A stretch of 64,000 bases of DNA from positions 26,452,001 to 26,516,000 of the forward strand of contig NC_059504.1 in the NCBI RefSeq assembly GCF_914767665.1. Reading direction: 5' to 3'. Below the pieces are notes generated by a model. That model did not search any database. It was not told where the DNA came from and saw only the letters and a program-made list of their open reading frames with translations. A program made the translations under genes and the position numbers. Within the stretch, counting starts at the first letter, position 1, and each line of letters starts with the position of its first letter. Origin of the DNA: Harmonia axyridis (Eukaryota; Arthropoda; Insecta; Coleoptera; Coccinellidae). This document shows positions 34,361 to 45,816 of this stretch, in pieces.

Positions 34361-36460
34361 AGCACATAAAAAATGTAATAATTGCAAAAAATTAAATCAC
34401 TTTTCGAAAGCTTGCAAATTTAGAAAAGTTAGGGCTATTGAGATTAACGATGATAAAATTGAATATAATTCTGAATCATGTTAGAACCATCTTCATTTTA
34501 TGTAAACACAATTTTAAATGTTTCTTTTATGTCTAGGAATTTATGGACTGAACAAATCGAAGTAGGTGGTATCCTGCTCGATTTCAAATTGGACCATTGT
34601 TCAGACAGAAATATTATACCCTTTAGTATCTACAAGAAGATGGACAAAGGTTGTGAGAAATTAAAATCAACATCGTTTGTATTAGGAGCTTACGAAGGAC
34701 AAAACATAAAGCCATTAGGATGTGTTGATCTAGTCTGTGAGCACAGAGGTGAGAGAGGTGTATTTCCCTTCTTGATTGTGAAAGAAAACTATAAGGCCTC
34801 TTTAGGTCATGAAACATGTGTTAAATTGAATTTGATACAGAAAATTGAAACCATTGAAAATTATTATATAGATAAGAAAGAAATGTTTATAGATCTGTTA
34901 TGAACCCTCCACGTAGAAAACCATTTTTGAATTTTTTAGAAGAATTAGAAAAGTTAGATATAATTGAAAAAGTGAATCAACCAGTTGAATGGTTAAATAA
35001 TATCGTAATCGTTGAGAAAAAGCAAGGTCATTTGAGAATATGTCTTAGTCCTTTAGAAATAAACAAGCATTTGATTAGGAAACCTTTTGTTATGCCAACT
35101 GGAGAGGATATTCCGCAGACATTATGTGGTTAAAAATACTTCTCAGTTTTAGATTTCAGTTCAGGATTTTGGAATGTACTATTAGATACATCGAGCAAAT
35201 TGTGAACATGTTTTGGCACATCCTCAGGTCAAAGATATTGCTTTGAGAGATTAGGAATGGGTGTTTTTATGCGTTAAACTCAACAAAATTTTGGAGATTT
35301 ACCAGGTGTTTTTATCTATTTTGACGATTTATTAGTCATGGGTAAAACACTTGAGGAACATGACAAAAATTTGGAGAGAGTATTAGAGCGTGCTAAAGAA
35401 GTCAATGTTAAATTTAATCCTTCAAAATTTCAATATCGACTGAAAGAAGTCGAATACCTAGGTCATATATTTTCCAGAAAATGTAGGGCAATTGACAATG
35501 ACAGATTGAAAGCTCTAGAAAAATTGGAAATTCCTTGTAATGAAAGAGAACTAATGAAAGTTTTAAGTTTTATAAATTATATGAGAAGTTATATCAAAAA
35601 TTTATCCGAGTTAACAGCAAAAGACAATGAATCAAGAAAGACTCAATATTTATATGGACAGATGAACACAAGAATTTTTGAAAAAATTAAAAAAGCAATT
35701 TTAGAAGCACCGATTTTACAAACCTATGATGAATCAAAAGAAATAGTAATTGAAAATGACAGCAGTCAAAATGGATTAGGATGTTGTTTATAACAAGAAA
35801 ATAAGCCAGTAGCATTTGCTTCCAGAAGTTTAACTGATACAGAAAAACAGTATTCGATGATAGGAAAAAAATTTTTAGGTCTAGTTTTCGCCTGCAATTT
35901 CATAATTATATATAAATATATATTCTAGAGATGAAAGAATAAAAACCGATCATAAACCCTTTTTATCAATAATGTCAAAAGAAATTCATAAAATACTATC
36001 TGCAAAACTACAAAGAATGAGAAAAACTACTAAATTACAAAATAAAATTGGAATATGTGCCAGGTAAATTTATGTATCTTTCCGATTATTTGTCTAGACA
36101 TTTTCTTGAAGTGAAAGTTGAGGAAGATAAAAGTCTAAGTGAAGTTATACATTCTATCAATGTAAGTGATGGAAAGTTGAAATTTTTAAAAGAGAAACTA
36201 GAAATGATCAAGTTTTGAAACATTTAATTGAGGCTTGTAAGAAAAGTTGGCCGAATCACAAGACCAAAGTTAGAAATGAAATAAAATTTTAATCTAAGTT
36301 TCGAAATAACATCATTTTAGAGCGTTTTGTATTTGAACGAACGAATTATAGTTCCATGTAGCTTAAGATCACAAATGCTAGAACTATTAGATGAATCTCA
36401 TTTAGGTATTCATAAATCTAAATTATTATATTGGCCGAATATGGAATAAAGAAAAAATAT
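34361..36460 (+). pseudogene. Ty3/gypsy-type gag-pol remnant
   Basis: Order along the plus strand: a CCHC knuckle (CNNCKKLNHFSKAC near 34376-34417), then a protease-like frame 34478-34903 with WTEQIEVGGILLDFKLDHCSD. Here the catalytic DTG reads DHC. Next is the RT start (EKVNQPVEWLNNIVIVEKK, HLRICLSPLEINKHL, 34970-35080), a decayed middle, the YFDDLLVMG active site near 35318-35345, RT tail and thumb (KFNPSKFQYRLKEVEYLGHI), and RNase H-like segments to about 36110. It ends with an integrase zinc-binding relic (LDESHLGIHKSKLLYW). Stops at 34901, 35131 and 35791 and later frameshifts silence it. It is cut at 36.46 kb by a MITE fragment. Confidence 0.9.
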
Positions 36461-36464
36461 TTCA

Positions 36465-36576
36465 AATTTTTCCTCTTTTGAAGAAGTTTTCCAGAGAAAT
36501 TTGCAGGTTGTTACATATAATGGATATTCCTCCTGGGGAGATATATCCCCCTTATCCCCCCTTGGGTACGCCACTG
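36465..36576. mobile_element. hAT-type MITE fragment (second copy)
   Basis: Shares TTTTGAAGAAGTTTTCCAGA-like and GTTACATATAATGGATATTC blocks and the terminus GGGTACGCCACTG with the complete element at 6287-6468. It lacks the first ~55 bp and an internal stretch. Confidence 0.8.
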
Positions 36577-36914
36577 TCCAGCGCCAATTGCGATAGGTTT
36601 TATAAGGTCGTAATTCCTTACGTCGCTCACTAGTATAGACCCTGGGTAGCTTTTAAACACTTGGAGAAGGGTTCGATTCAATCTAATACCCGCCACTCAC
36701 GAGGCGTTTTCTCGAGACTTTGGAAGCCAGGCACCCAAGAGATTCCAGTCGGGCAGTCAAGTTCATTCTCTGATTTACAGTCGTGTGGCCGAGTCCCGAG
36801 CAGCCCGACTGTAAAATGATCCGAACGCTCGAACATGGGTGCCTCGTGAGTGACCGCCTTAAGGTGAGAGCGATTGAGCAGTGGTGATTTCTTTCACTAA
36901 ATGACAGTAAATGT
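36577..36914 (-). repeat. Inverted LTR fragment carrying a MITE
   Basis: Reverse complement of 33281-33430, from the CGCCAATTGCGATAGG end at about 36581 to the CACTAAATGACAGTA end near 36909. It is interrupted at 36687-36859 by a Harbinger-like MITE. The opposite orientation of the two LTR ends around the gag-pol remnant implies a rearrangement. Confidence 0.85.
36684..36862. mobile_element. Harbinger-like MITE, 173 bp, TAA target
   Basis: Element 36687-36859 has termini TACCCGCCACTCACGAGGC and its inverse, with mismatches near the tips. It is flanked by TAA at 36684-36686 and 36860-36862. The uninterrupted site is visible in the sister LTR copy (33321-33340, CTCACCTTAGATTG), which proves the insertion and the 3-bp duplication. 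TAA/TTA targets are typical of PIF/Harbinger elements. A nested inverted pair CAGTCGGGC/GCCCGACTG lies inside. Confidence 0.85.
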
Positions 36915-38233
36915 TGTAACGAAGTCTGATTATTCCAATAGAAATGATCAGACTCCGTCTAAATAATAATTCATTATTTTCCGTTCAAATTAATCATTCT
37001 GATTTATTCCGTACATATTGGAATTAATTTATTAATTGTTAACCGCGATAATGAAAAAGTCCATGCGTCATGTTTTTCGACCTACCAGGATCTCGAATTA
37101 TCGGATTGAAATAATATAAGAAATTATTGATTTCGGCGTTTTTGCCACCGATATATTTCTACAGATGTTAAATTGCATTTCATCGAGTGAATTTTCTCGA
37201 AAAACGGGGTTTTTGTCGACATGAGGAGTCACGTGGACTGAATTCTTTCACCTTCCCCCCACCGAAGTTATAAAAGCGTGCAAATCACCGAAAATCGGCG
37301 TAGTATTCAGATAGTAGTAGTTATTCAGGTTTAGAATTCAGTAGTTGTTATAGTTTAAGATTTAGTTAAGAACATTATTATTCAGAGTGAATTCACGCGA
37401 TTTGGAAAGAGTGATATTGGTAATTGAACGTTGATAGCCATAAATTGGATTCTGGGGCCAACATTCAGAAAAATTCTACGTGAGAAGTAGTTAAATTTGT
37501 TCATTCAAATAATTTCACTTCTTCAACCTAATATCGTATTCTACATTGTGGAGAGTAAAAGTCCCACGAAATATTACCGACCAGGGATTTTGTTTCTGCC
37601 CTCAGCTATTGGTTCAACTTCGCCGTGATTCCGCCATTTTCGTCAATCAACTTACCTGTTAGTCATTTTCTGGGGAGTTTGCTAATTATTCTTGTTGCTT
37701 TTCTTGCGCGGGATCATTCCGCGGATTTCATTTGATAGAGACATCGAGAGGGTGGTGTACCGGTGGAGTTTTCAACGCGATAGGATTAGTTTTCGTTCCT
37801 TCCCGACACCGCATATCCACGCCACGTACTCATCTCCATATCATCCTCCGGCTCCCGGATCCGACTAACCCGTTAAACGGTTGTGACTGACATTAAATTG
37901 GTGAGGTAAGGACACAGTAGTTGTAGACAGTACAAATTATCTCAGTAACCGACTTTAAGTATACATATATTGATACAGTCTATACTTCTCTGATTTACCA
38001 TTTTGCGAGATTTTCTGTATTGTAAAATTGAATCAGTAAACTTATTAATTCTTTTGCGTTGTTTATTGCTCGGTTACCGCTACCATCCTAAGTGACACTA
38101 AATCCTGTCTTCACTAAGCTACCCTGGTAAGGTTTGTCAATTTCTCCCTAAAATTGGCTGGCGCTCGAGGTAATACTGCAAAGTGCTGAAGGGCACTATC
38201 AGAGACGCGCCGTAACGCAAAGGGAGCGTTACA
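36915..38233 (+). repeat. LTR of a retrotransposon (5' LTR or solo LTR)
   Basis: Begins TGTAACGAAG and ends AGCGTTACA, matching 7-bp inverted tips TGTAACG/CGTTACA. A primer-binding site follows 3 bp downstream. It is 1,319 bp long and contains a TATA box. No partner LTR is seen to the window edge and no gag follows, so the remainder has been lost or is unreadable. Confidence 0.75.
37269..37276 (+). promoter_or_regulatory. LTR TATA box
   Basis: TATAAAAG within the LTR. An ATTCAGA initiator-like site lies about 30-35 bp downstream (near 37305), which fits an RNA polymerase II core promoter at the U3/R boundary. Confidence 0.6.
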
Positions 38234-38236
38234 AAA

Positions 38237-38254
38237 TGGCGCCCGAGCAGGGAC
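38237..38254 (+). promoter_or_regulatory. tRNA-Lys-type primer-binding site
   Basis: TGGCGCCCGAGCAGGGAC follows the LTR by AAA. It matches the complement of the 3' end of lysine tRNA as used by many retroelements, with one difference. This is a primer choice only and does not indicate an exogenous virus. Confidence 0.8.
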
Positions 38255-41089
38255 TTGAGAGAAGGACGGGTGTTCAATACCTTGTTCATACCACTGCTAT
38301 TTCAGTGCTAATTTCAGTGCATTCCAATTCCAAAGTACAGGTCGGATTCATTTCATTTTTTGAGTGAACAATGACGTGATATAGTGAACTTGAAGATCCC
38401 GTCTCGATTTCCAAAAAAAAATCGATAGTATTCCGCAAATCGAACTTTGAAATTGAACACTTTCTTTAAATGACTATTCAGCTTCAGAGAGACTTCTCAT
38501 TTCAAGTAACTCATCCACAAATGTTCAGTGATATTATGTGTTTTGAATTGGTGCAAAAATTTTTTTAAAATTGCTTGATTTGCTCTAATTGTAGATGATT
38601 TTCATATGGAATTATGCTTTTTGGAACGCCTCCCAAAGGTTTACGCCTTTTTGCAACATGAACGCCAATAGAATCTTGGACTGTATTTTATGGCTCGAGA
38701 TGAATGACACTTTTATGATTTACGAGGGTAGGGTTTCTCTGATTGGCTAAAATTGTGTACATTACTAGTTTATGACAATATTGCACTGAAGAATAGGGAA
38801 AGGTAGAAAACTTGTTATGAAATCATTGTTAGAATTAGAAACGATACTGTTCCTAAAATATATATGCTAGCTGATTTTATTCGTAATGATGTCTGGAGAA
38901 GTACATTTTGAGCGCTTAGTATCATAAAGAAAATTTCAAAAGTCATAAAGAAATTAAGATGAAAAAAAGGTATCTGGATTTTTGCCGAAATATGGAAAAT
39001 TATTAATATTTCAGAAATCTGACAAAAAATTCTCAAAAAAAAAAATTTCTTTTGAAAAACTCCCTATTCCCGAAACTCTATCTACAATATTTACCATTTA
39101 AATTTAACCCTGAAAATAGGCAATTCTTGATTAAGAAAATTTTCTCGTACTTCCTTCATTAATATTAACTTGAAAAAATTTATAGTAAAAATTTTTCGCT
39201 TCGTGAAGCCATTCTTGTATACATACCTCCTTGAAAATTTCATGTCATAAAAGTTTAAGAAATTGCAATATTTTTTTTAAATAATCTTTTTCGTTAACTC
39301 AACTCTCTTGATTTATTGCCCTAGAGAAAGAGAACAATATACATCTCTTTCAACTCGAAGAGTTGAACGTTAAATCGTTATTCCAAATTTGAATTTAAAG
39401 CAAAGAATTGTGAAAAATATTGAGAATTTTTCTACCTGAAGTAAAAGAAATATTACCAATTCAAAAGATGATTGAATCGAATATTACTTATCTTCACCTA
39501 TAGCCAATAAGAGTATTGCTGATTCCTATAAGCAATTATTTATATGTATATTATATTTCCTTGAGATATTAACGAGTCCAACTCATTGTTACATTAAATC
39601 CTGTTCTGTCCCCACAATGTCAGAAAGAAGTATGGTCTAAAATTTCTCAATTTTCCTGATTCACATGGTAGAAGTTCATCCAAATATATGCCATATTTTA
39701 TTCCATCATTGAATTAGGCAAATCGAAATGATAAATATAAAAAAGTATGTAAATTTCATTCTATTCAGTTCATAAAACGTATAAAAAAATATCAAGTCTT
39801 TATATCTTTCAATCAGATGATTTTGACATTTGACCATCTCAGTGTAATAAATCACCTATTTTATTGCTTTTAGGTTCTTGACAGATTGTCCTCAGTAGCA
39901 TCTCTGTTCGAATCAAGAGAAATCATATATTCTTCTCTCTGTAATGCTTTCTCCTCTACGAGCTTCTGAAAAATCACGTGACACTAGGTCCATGGATATT
40001 AGGTCTATGTGTATGACTCACTGATGACGAATCCGTCCTCAACTTCGATTCTGGTCAGTCCTATTTATGACAACTAGATGGATTTATGAGGTTATGAAAA
40101 TAGTTTTATGATATGCAGCCCTTTCTCACTATCTATAAATCAAACTAAAACCTTATGAAACGTCATTTGTTAGAATATATAAGAAAAGATATTTGTAGAT
40201 AATTCAATTTTGAAGGCATAACTTATTCCATTTATGAAAAGGAGCTGTCTAATTAGTATATTTTCTATATATAAAATATTTTTTCTCCGATTGACAACAA
40301 ATTTCAATTTTGCAGACACATATCAATCAGTAAAGTATTACTTTTCCTGCCTACGCAGCAAAGTAAGTACTTTCATGCTTAGGCATCATCAGAAATGATT
40401 AATGGGAAAAAAAAATTTCAAACTACAATTATTATGGACATATACATTTCCATTCCATGACAACCAACCATACGAACAATTGCAATTTGTATGAAATTTC
40501 ATTTCAATTTATCACTACAAAAAAAATTAAAAGATCAATACTTATACATGGCCGAGCGAGTTTATCCGATTTGAAAAAATTATTAAATATTGAACTTAGA
40601 TGAGCTGAATATATCTGTAAAAACCCCAAGTGTTCCGATAGACAGAACAAAATACAATCTTTTTTTTTCTATTCTGTTACTCTTTTCTTATTGCCTTCAC
40701 TAATTTTTTTACGTGTCAAATGTCAAATAATCATTTTGAATTTCAGTAGAATATCAGAAATTCTCATCCAAATAAACAAACCGACAACAATAACCTAATA
40801 AATCACATGTCTTATATTCCTATACCCACTTTTGTGGTCTCCAAAGGCGCATAAAATGAGAACTCAAAAGCTTCTCGAATTTTTCATTCTAGAAATCTCA
40901 ATATGCACTATTTATGATTTTCTCTGTGAAATCATACACTCAGAGATAATCATATATTTTTTTCTATTATCCATATTCGATATACGTCCATGACAGTGGT
41001 TCATTGTCATTTCTGTATTCACAATATTTACAGTAATTATCTTATTTAGTAATATATAACTAAACAAATATAACAAATTTTCCTTCTTT
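38255..41089. other. AT-rich non-coding stretch
   Basis: The first ~150 bp are probably LTR-element leader. The rest shows no coding motif on either strand, no tandem arrays and no terminal repeats that could be paired. Confidence 0.55.
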
Positions 41090-41219
41090 TGAAGAAGTTT
41101 TCCAAAGAATTTTGCTTACTCATAATAAGATTGTGATATATAAGGTTGTTACATATAATGGATATTCCTTCTGGGGGGTATATATCCCCCTTATCCCCCC
41201 CCCCTAGGATACGCCACTG
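41090..41219. mobile_element. hAT-type MITE fragment (third copy)
   Basis: Shares CTTACTCATAATAAGATTGT, GATATATAAGGTTGTTACAT and the ATACGCCACTG terminus with the complete element at 6.3 kb. The 5' ~55 bp are missing, as in the copy at 36.5 kb. Confidence 0.8.
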
Positions 41220-42948
41220 TATCTTAACTGAACTGAATTTCTAAAGTTTACAGAAACACAAATTTACTCTTTGCTGGGCTTCATCGAGAGTTGAGATTTT
41301 ATTAGGGGCAATAAATACCAAACAGGCGGTTCTTCAACTTGAATGGGTGTGCCAGGTACAAATCTACCAAAAATTTTCGGGTAGCTCCATCTAGCGGAAT
41401 TGCAGTTTCAGCGCAAAGTAGTCTACAACCTTAAGGGAAGGGTGTTAGGACTGAAGAGGAACCGAAGGTCAGTACAATTATTTTTTTTCCTCTCTGAGTG
41501 GGAGAAATCATCTTCTCCTATTGGAGGAAGATTCGTAAATTGATTGATTTGTTACTGTTACCTAAGTACCAGCGGACTATATTATAGTGCCATTTCATTT
41601 TCACATTTGGAAATAAGTTCCTTTATCAGCAAAGAACTGACATAGCATTGACATTGTGGACATTGATATCTGAATAACTTTTTTTTTGTTTTGTGTATTA
41701 TAGCAGGACTAGAACAATCGACCGCAGGATTTCTTTGTGACAATTCGGTTACGTAAAGGTGTTTGCAGGAAGTGACAGGGGGGGGTGACACTCAGTGACT
41801 ATCTTTGTGCGCGTTGAATACTGTTTAACGAAAAGTGTTTGGTTCAATTCTGACAGGAAACCAGTGAGTATAACTGAAATACTACTACCGATTGTTTCAT
41901 TGTACAATCACTGTAGCTAGGATAGTGATATCATACCGCCTTCATAGAATAGAGTATTGTTCACTGCTGTTATTTACTGTGCATCCTTTGAATACAGAAT
42001 GTATTTGTTGTTTTTTCCCTTACACACTATTTATTCCAGACTGAAGCAAGGTAGGGATCTACAGGTCATAAGGACATTGAAACATATTTACTTGATTCTT
42101 ATATTTGCTTTCGAACCACTGTAACTTATTAATAACCGATTCCTGATAAATAGAATTGACTTATTTATTTGCTGCGACAGTGAATATAATTTTTATTGCT
42201 GTTTATCCTGGTTTTCCTTATTTCTGAGTTTACTGATTGTCTGAAACATTGTAATTTTATGTTGAATTGCTTACAAATTCGTTAATTTGAATAAATACTT
42301 GCATTGATTTTCTTTAGTATTCATTGTTATTTTATGTTGAATTGCTGACAAATTTGTTAATTTGAATAAATACTTGCATTGATTTTCTTTATCCAATATA
42401 CCAGAATTGTTGAAATATTTTTGATTTGTTTTGATAATATTTTGACTGTGAATAAAATTGACAATTGGTTATTATCAAGTTAACCCCGTTTTGTTTGAAA
42501 TTATCTGATTTCTAGAACTGTCAACTACGTTTGACATTGAATATTTTTGAACTACTCAGTTAACTCTACTTTTGTTTTCTGGGTTTATGAATTATTTTCT
42601 TGCTGAAATTGTCAACTGTTTTTGACATTGGAAATTTTTTTGAGAATAATAAATTTAAACCAACTTGTTTTCTCATTCTTAATTTTTTTTTCTGTATAGA
42701 TAATCAAACAATAATTTAAGCTTATGTAAATTCTGTTGCCAACTTGTAATTATCAGCATTGTTATCTATTAGTGTTATTTTGTGCGAAGGATAAGGGAAA
42801 ATGAGGACTGTTACCGGGCATAGTGAAGTTGGGGGAAGTGTTCGAACTTCAACAAATAACAAGAAGTGAACAGTGTCGAATAACTTCGATAGATTTCAAA
42901 ACGATTGTTTGAGTTTGGACTTCAGCGATTCAACCACTTAACCGCTTC
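41220..42948. other. Non-coding region upstream of gag
   Basis: Probably the 5' LTR and leader of the outer Ty3-like element, but LTR limits could not be fixed because no matching 3' copy was found. It contains a direct duplication of about 75 bp (42251-42326 and 42327-42398, ending TGCATTGATTTTCTTTA). Pol II-like signals are not evident. Confidence 0.45.
42251..42398. repeat. Tandem duplication, 2 x ~75 bp
   Basis: Two adjacent copies of a block containing TTTTATGTTGAATTGCT and TAATTTGAATAAATACTTGC, differing at a few bases. Confidence 0.9.
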
Positions 42949-43860
42949 ATGGATGTGAATCGACTGTTAAACGATGAGCTGACTTATGAATTACAGCTGA
43001 GAGGACTAATAATACCCAGCACAGTAATGCTAAAGAGGGGCCTATTACTACAGGTATTGAAATTAAATTTGCCTCTGCAACCAACAGCAATGAACCCCGA
43101 CACTGGACATCGAATTATGTCAGAACAAACTCACCGACGTTCATTCAACACTTTGACACAGAGAACTCCACAAGGGAATATGCTCGGATTTCAACGAGAT
43201 TAATACACATTCAGAGGAGACTGAATTTTATTGTCACTAAAAATGAGACCGAGTCACAAATGGTAGAACACTTAAAGGAAACCAAAGCTCGGGCCTTGAA
43301 TTCATTGGAGGCATTAGTGATTGCGCACAAACAGCAACCATCAAATCATCCGGGTGGATCGCTTTTGGAGGTAGAGATTCCGCAGTCGCCGGGAATGTCT
43401 CCCATACAACCAACCAAGGTTGCACCACTGGAGACATCACTGATAGCATTGGACGCTGATGATCGGCCATTACCAAATGCCCCGGTTCCCCAGGCTGCGA
43501 CACCTAAAAATAGATCAAAGTTAGTACAGGTTCTGAATGAAACTAGACAGGAATTTGAGGAATTACTAGAGCATTTACCGACAATGCCAGTTTCTCAACC
43601 ACAGCGAGAGAATATGGATCAACAGGAGGGACCAACTCATAGTAGGTGGACAAGCTCAATGAGAAGGGTGTCATTTCCCAATCCCACAGAATCAATAATG
43701 GATTCGAACCAACGATATGACACCCAACAGAAGTCTGAGATGAAGACAATGCCGACTGCAACAGTACCCATTCATAAATAGAATATTTATTTTGATGGGA
43801 CTGATAGTGTAACAGGATTTATAGAGGAGATAGAGATACTTGCTGAATCCCGGAAGACAT
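42949..43860 (+). pseudogene. Gag remnant of outer Ty3-like element
   Basis: 42949-43203 begins MDVNRLLNDELTYELQLRGL, the short helical N-terminal motif of a Gag family common in insect Ty3-like elements. After a frame change, 43260-43781 continues with a Pro/Gln-rich linker and SSMRRVSFPN. Past the stop at 43779 it goes on in frame with IYFDGTDSVTGFIEEIEIL, the start of the capsid-like domain. It breaks off near 43860 at a junction with RT sequence, so the rest of Gag, the protease and most of RT are deleted. Confidence 0.75.
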
Positions 43861-44280
43861 CCTTCGAATCGAATCGAAAGGATGCCAAGGATTGGTTCAT
43901 CTCCCGGATACCTGGATGGCACCGTAGTACAGGGAAAAACGTTCGAGGAACCCTTAGAAAATCTACAAGAGGTATTCCGAACACTAAGGGAAGCCAAACT
44001 ACGTCTCAACCCAGACAAATGTGACTCCGTTCGGAAATCGCTGAAATACTTGGGATATGTCGTCACGTCAGATGGCATCTGCACTGACCCCGACAAGGTG
44101 TCGGCCATCGTCGCCTTTCCAGCTCCAAAGACAGTGCGAGAAGTACGTAGATTCTTGGGAGTAGCCAGCTGATATCTTCGCTTCATTGAGAACTTCTCCA
44201 AGATGATTTCTCCATTAACTTAGTTGTTAAAAAAGAAGCAACGTGGGACTGGGCGGAGCCCTAACTCAAACTATTTAAGG
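43861..44280 (+). pseudogene. RT C-terminal half of outer Ty3-like element
   Basis: The frame at 43840-44172 carries YLDGTVVQGKTFEE, where the usual Y-x-D-D active site has Gly for the second Asp. LREAKLRLNPDKC, SLKYLGYVVTSDGI and VREVRRFLGVAS follow, and after a stop YLRFIENFSKMISPL. These are the RT palm end and connection. RNase H is missing between here and the integrase at 44.3 kb. It is inactive because of the deletion and the substitution. Confidence 0.88.
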
Positions 44281-44653
44281 AGAAGAGTCATCGGACCTTG
44301 AACCTTGAAAAGTTCAAAGTGCCCCGACAGCCACTGGCAGGAAAGATGCAACCTCGAAGGATGGCGGATGCGCCGTTTAAAGAAGTATCAACTGACGTAG
44401 TGGGACCTCTACCCCGCTCCAAGAAAGGTAATTCCTATATTGTAGTTATGCAGGACAGGTTCACCAAGAATGTCGACCAGTGAGGAAGGCAAATGCCAAG
44501 ACTGTCTACATGGCGTTATATGAACAAGTTGTGATGAAGTATGGATGTCCAACCACCGTGATCTCCGACAATGGAAAACAGTACGACAGTCGACTATTCA
44601 GAGAAAACCTCCAGGCTATGGGTATCAATCACTAGTTTACCCCTACGTATACT
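44281..44653 (+). pseudogene. Integrase core, first half (interrupted by copia element)
   Basis: Frame 44298-44483 has EVSTDVVGPLPRSKKGNSYI (first catalytic Asp) and VVMQDRFTK. After a frameshift, KANAKTVYMALYEQVV and VISDNGKQYDS (second catalytic Asp) follow, ending in FTPTYT at 44653. The copia-type element is inserted exactly there. The continuation PQCNSVERANRTLK resumes at 52947, containing the third catalytic residue (Glu). Confidence 0.92.
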
Positions 44654-44955
44654 TGTTGAAGTAAGAACTGCTGGCCAAATATATTTGGCGCCAGTCCACT
44701 TCTATAAAACAACCTGCTGACAACTAATATGATCCGTCTAGTGCGCATGCGCAGCTAGAAATGTAATATGGCCGCTGAAGGTGGAGATGCCAGTTCTGTG
44801 AGACACGAATAGATAACGGCGTCACACCTTAAGCAGCAAACCTAACCTCCATTTTGTTTTAGATTTGTGTTTCCAAGTTTGTTAAATCAACGATTAAACT
44901 GTACAAAATACCTGTATTTGTCAATCCACCCTTACATGGTATCAGAACCCTAACA
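44654..44955 (+). repeat. copia-type 5' LTR
   Basis: 302 bp, begins TGTTGAAGTAAG and ends CCCTAACA. Near identical to 52640-52941. Confidence 0.95.
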
Positions 44956-45068
44956 TGGTAGCAGAGCTTGTGACGAGCACCCTCACATGGTAGCAGAGCT
45001 TGTGACGAGCACCCTAACATGGTAGCGGAGCGTGTAGCGGATCCGAAGTAGCAGAGCTTGTGACGTTA
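44920..45068 (+). repeat. Tandem primer-site/leader repeat
   Basis: The block CATGGTAGCAGAGCTTGTGA occurs at about 44954 and 44988 with ACGAGCACCCT(A/C)A spacers. It follows in degraded form at 45019 (GGTAGCGGAGCGTG) and 45049 (GTAGCAGAGCTTGTGACG). The LTR end itself has CATGGTATCAGAACCC. The first copy adjoining the LTR is the functional-position primer site, resembling the initiator Met tRNA complement; the extra copies are unusual. Confidence 0.85.
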
Positions 45069-45101
45069 AAAGCAATCCACAATCAAGAAGTTAGTGTTAA
45101 A

Positions 45102-45625
45102 ATGAGTTATCAAGAAGAAATGGATCAATCCCACGTGTCAACAATGGAAGTTCCAGAAAACATTTTCGAGATGCTGACCAACCAGAGTTTTACTCTTACA
45201 GTTACACTTTACCCGAGGCAACCAGAACCTATGATTTTGTGAAGAATGCATTTTTAGAGGTAGCAAACTGCCAGTACTTCAGAGAGGTTGACAACAGTAT
45301 GTATACAGGTAGTAGTTTGAATGATATTTGTTCTGAATGTTTTGATGACACAGATAGGAATCTCGAGACCGAGATCAATGAAGTTTATACTGCATGTTCC
45401 TTATGTTTTGATTATCCCATTGGAGAATCTAATATGTTCACGAATAATCTTAATTCTGTTTCAGTTCTCTGCATTAAATGTAGAAAGAGTGATAATAATA
45501 TATGTGATTTCTGTTTAGAGAGTCGACATGATAGGTTATATAGGAAGCCCCATACGAAAAAAGAAAAAAATTCTTTCAAAAGTCCTTCTGTCAAGTCTTC
45601 TGTTACGACATCTGAACTGGGTTGA
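45102..45625 (+). pseudogene. Small Cys-rich frame in copia-type element
   Basis: From the ATG at 45102 (MSYQEEMDQSHVSTMEVPEN) the frame shifts near 45225 into TYDFVKNAFLEVANCQYF and stays open to 45625. It contains pairs of cysteines, ICSECFDD, ACSLCFDYP and CIKCRKSDNNICDFC, spaced like zinc-binding ribbons but not a CCHC knuckle. Its place just after the primer sites is that of gag, but copia-type Gag is not recognisable, so the product is unknown. The frame is followed directly by GC-rich tandem repeats. Confidence 0.45.
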
Positions 45626-45762
45626 GCCCCTTCTGGGACGAGCTCCCTTCCATTCAGACAGCTGAACTTGGTTGAGCCCCCTTCTGGGTTGAACTCCCTT
45701 CCGTTCAGACAGCTGAACTGGGTTGAGCTCCCTTCTGGGTTGGGTTCCCTTCCGTTCAGCCT
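45611..45762. repeat. GC-rich tandem repeat, 3 x ~51 bp
   Basis: Units begin CTGAACT(G/T)GGTTGAGC at 45612, 45662 and 45713 and contain CCCTTCTGGG and CTCCCTTCC(A/G)TTCAGA. They sit at the presumed deletion junction between the Cys-rich frame and RT. Confidence 0.9.
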
Positions 45763-45816
45763 TTCTAGAACTTGCTTAGAGATAGAGTGAGATTTACGAG
45801 AGTGTTTGGAGAATAA

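Noticed and set aside
38237..38254. Primer site resembling that of lentiviruses
   Set aside because: It reflects use of the same lysine tRNA, which many retroelements share. No retroviral genes are adjacent.
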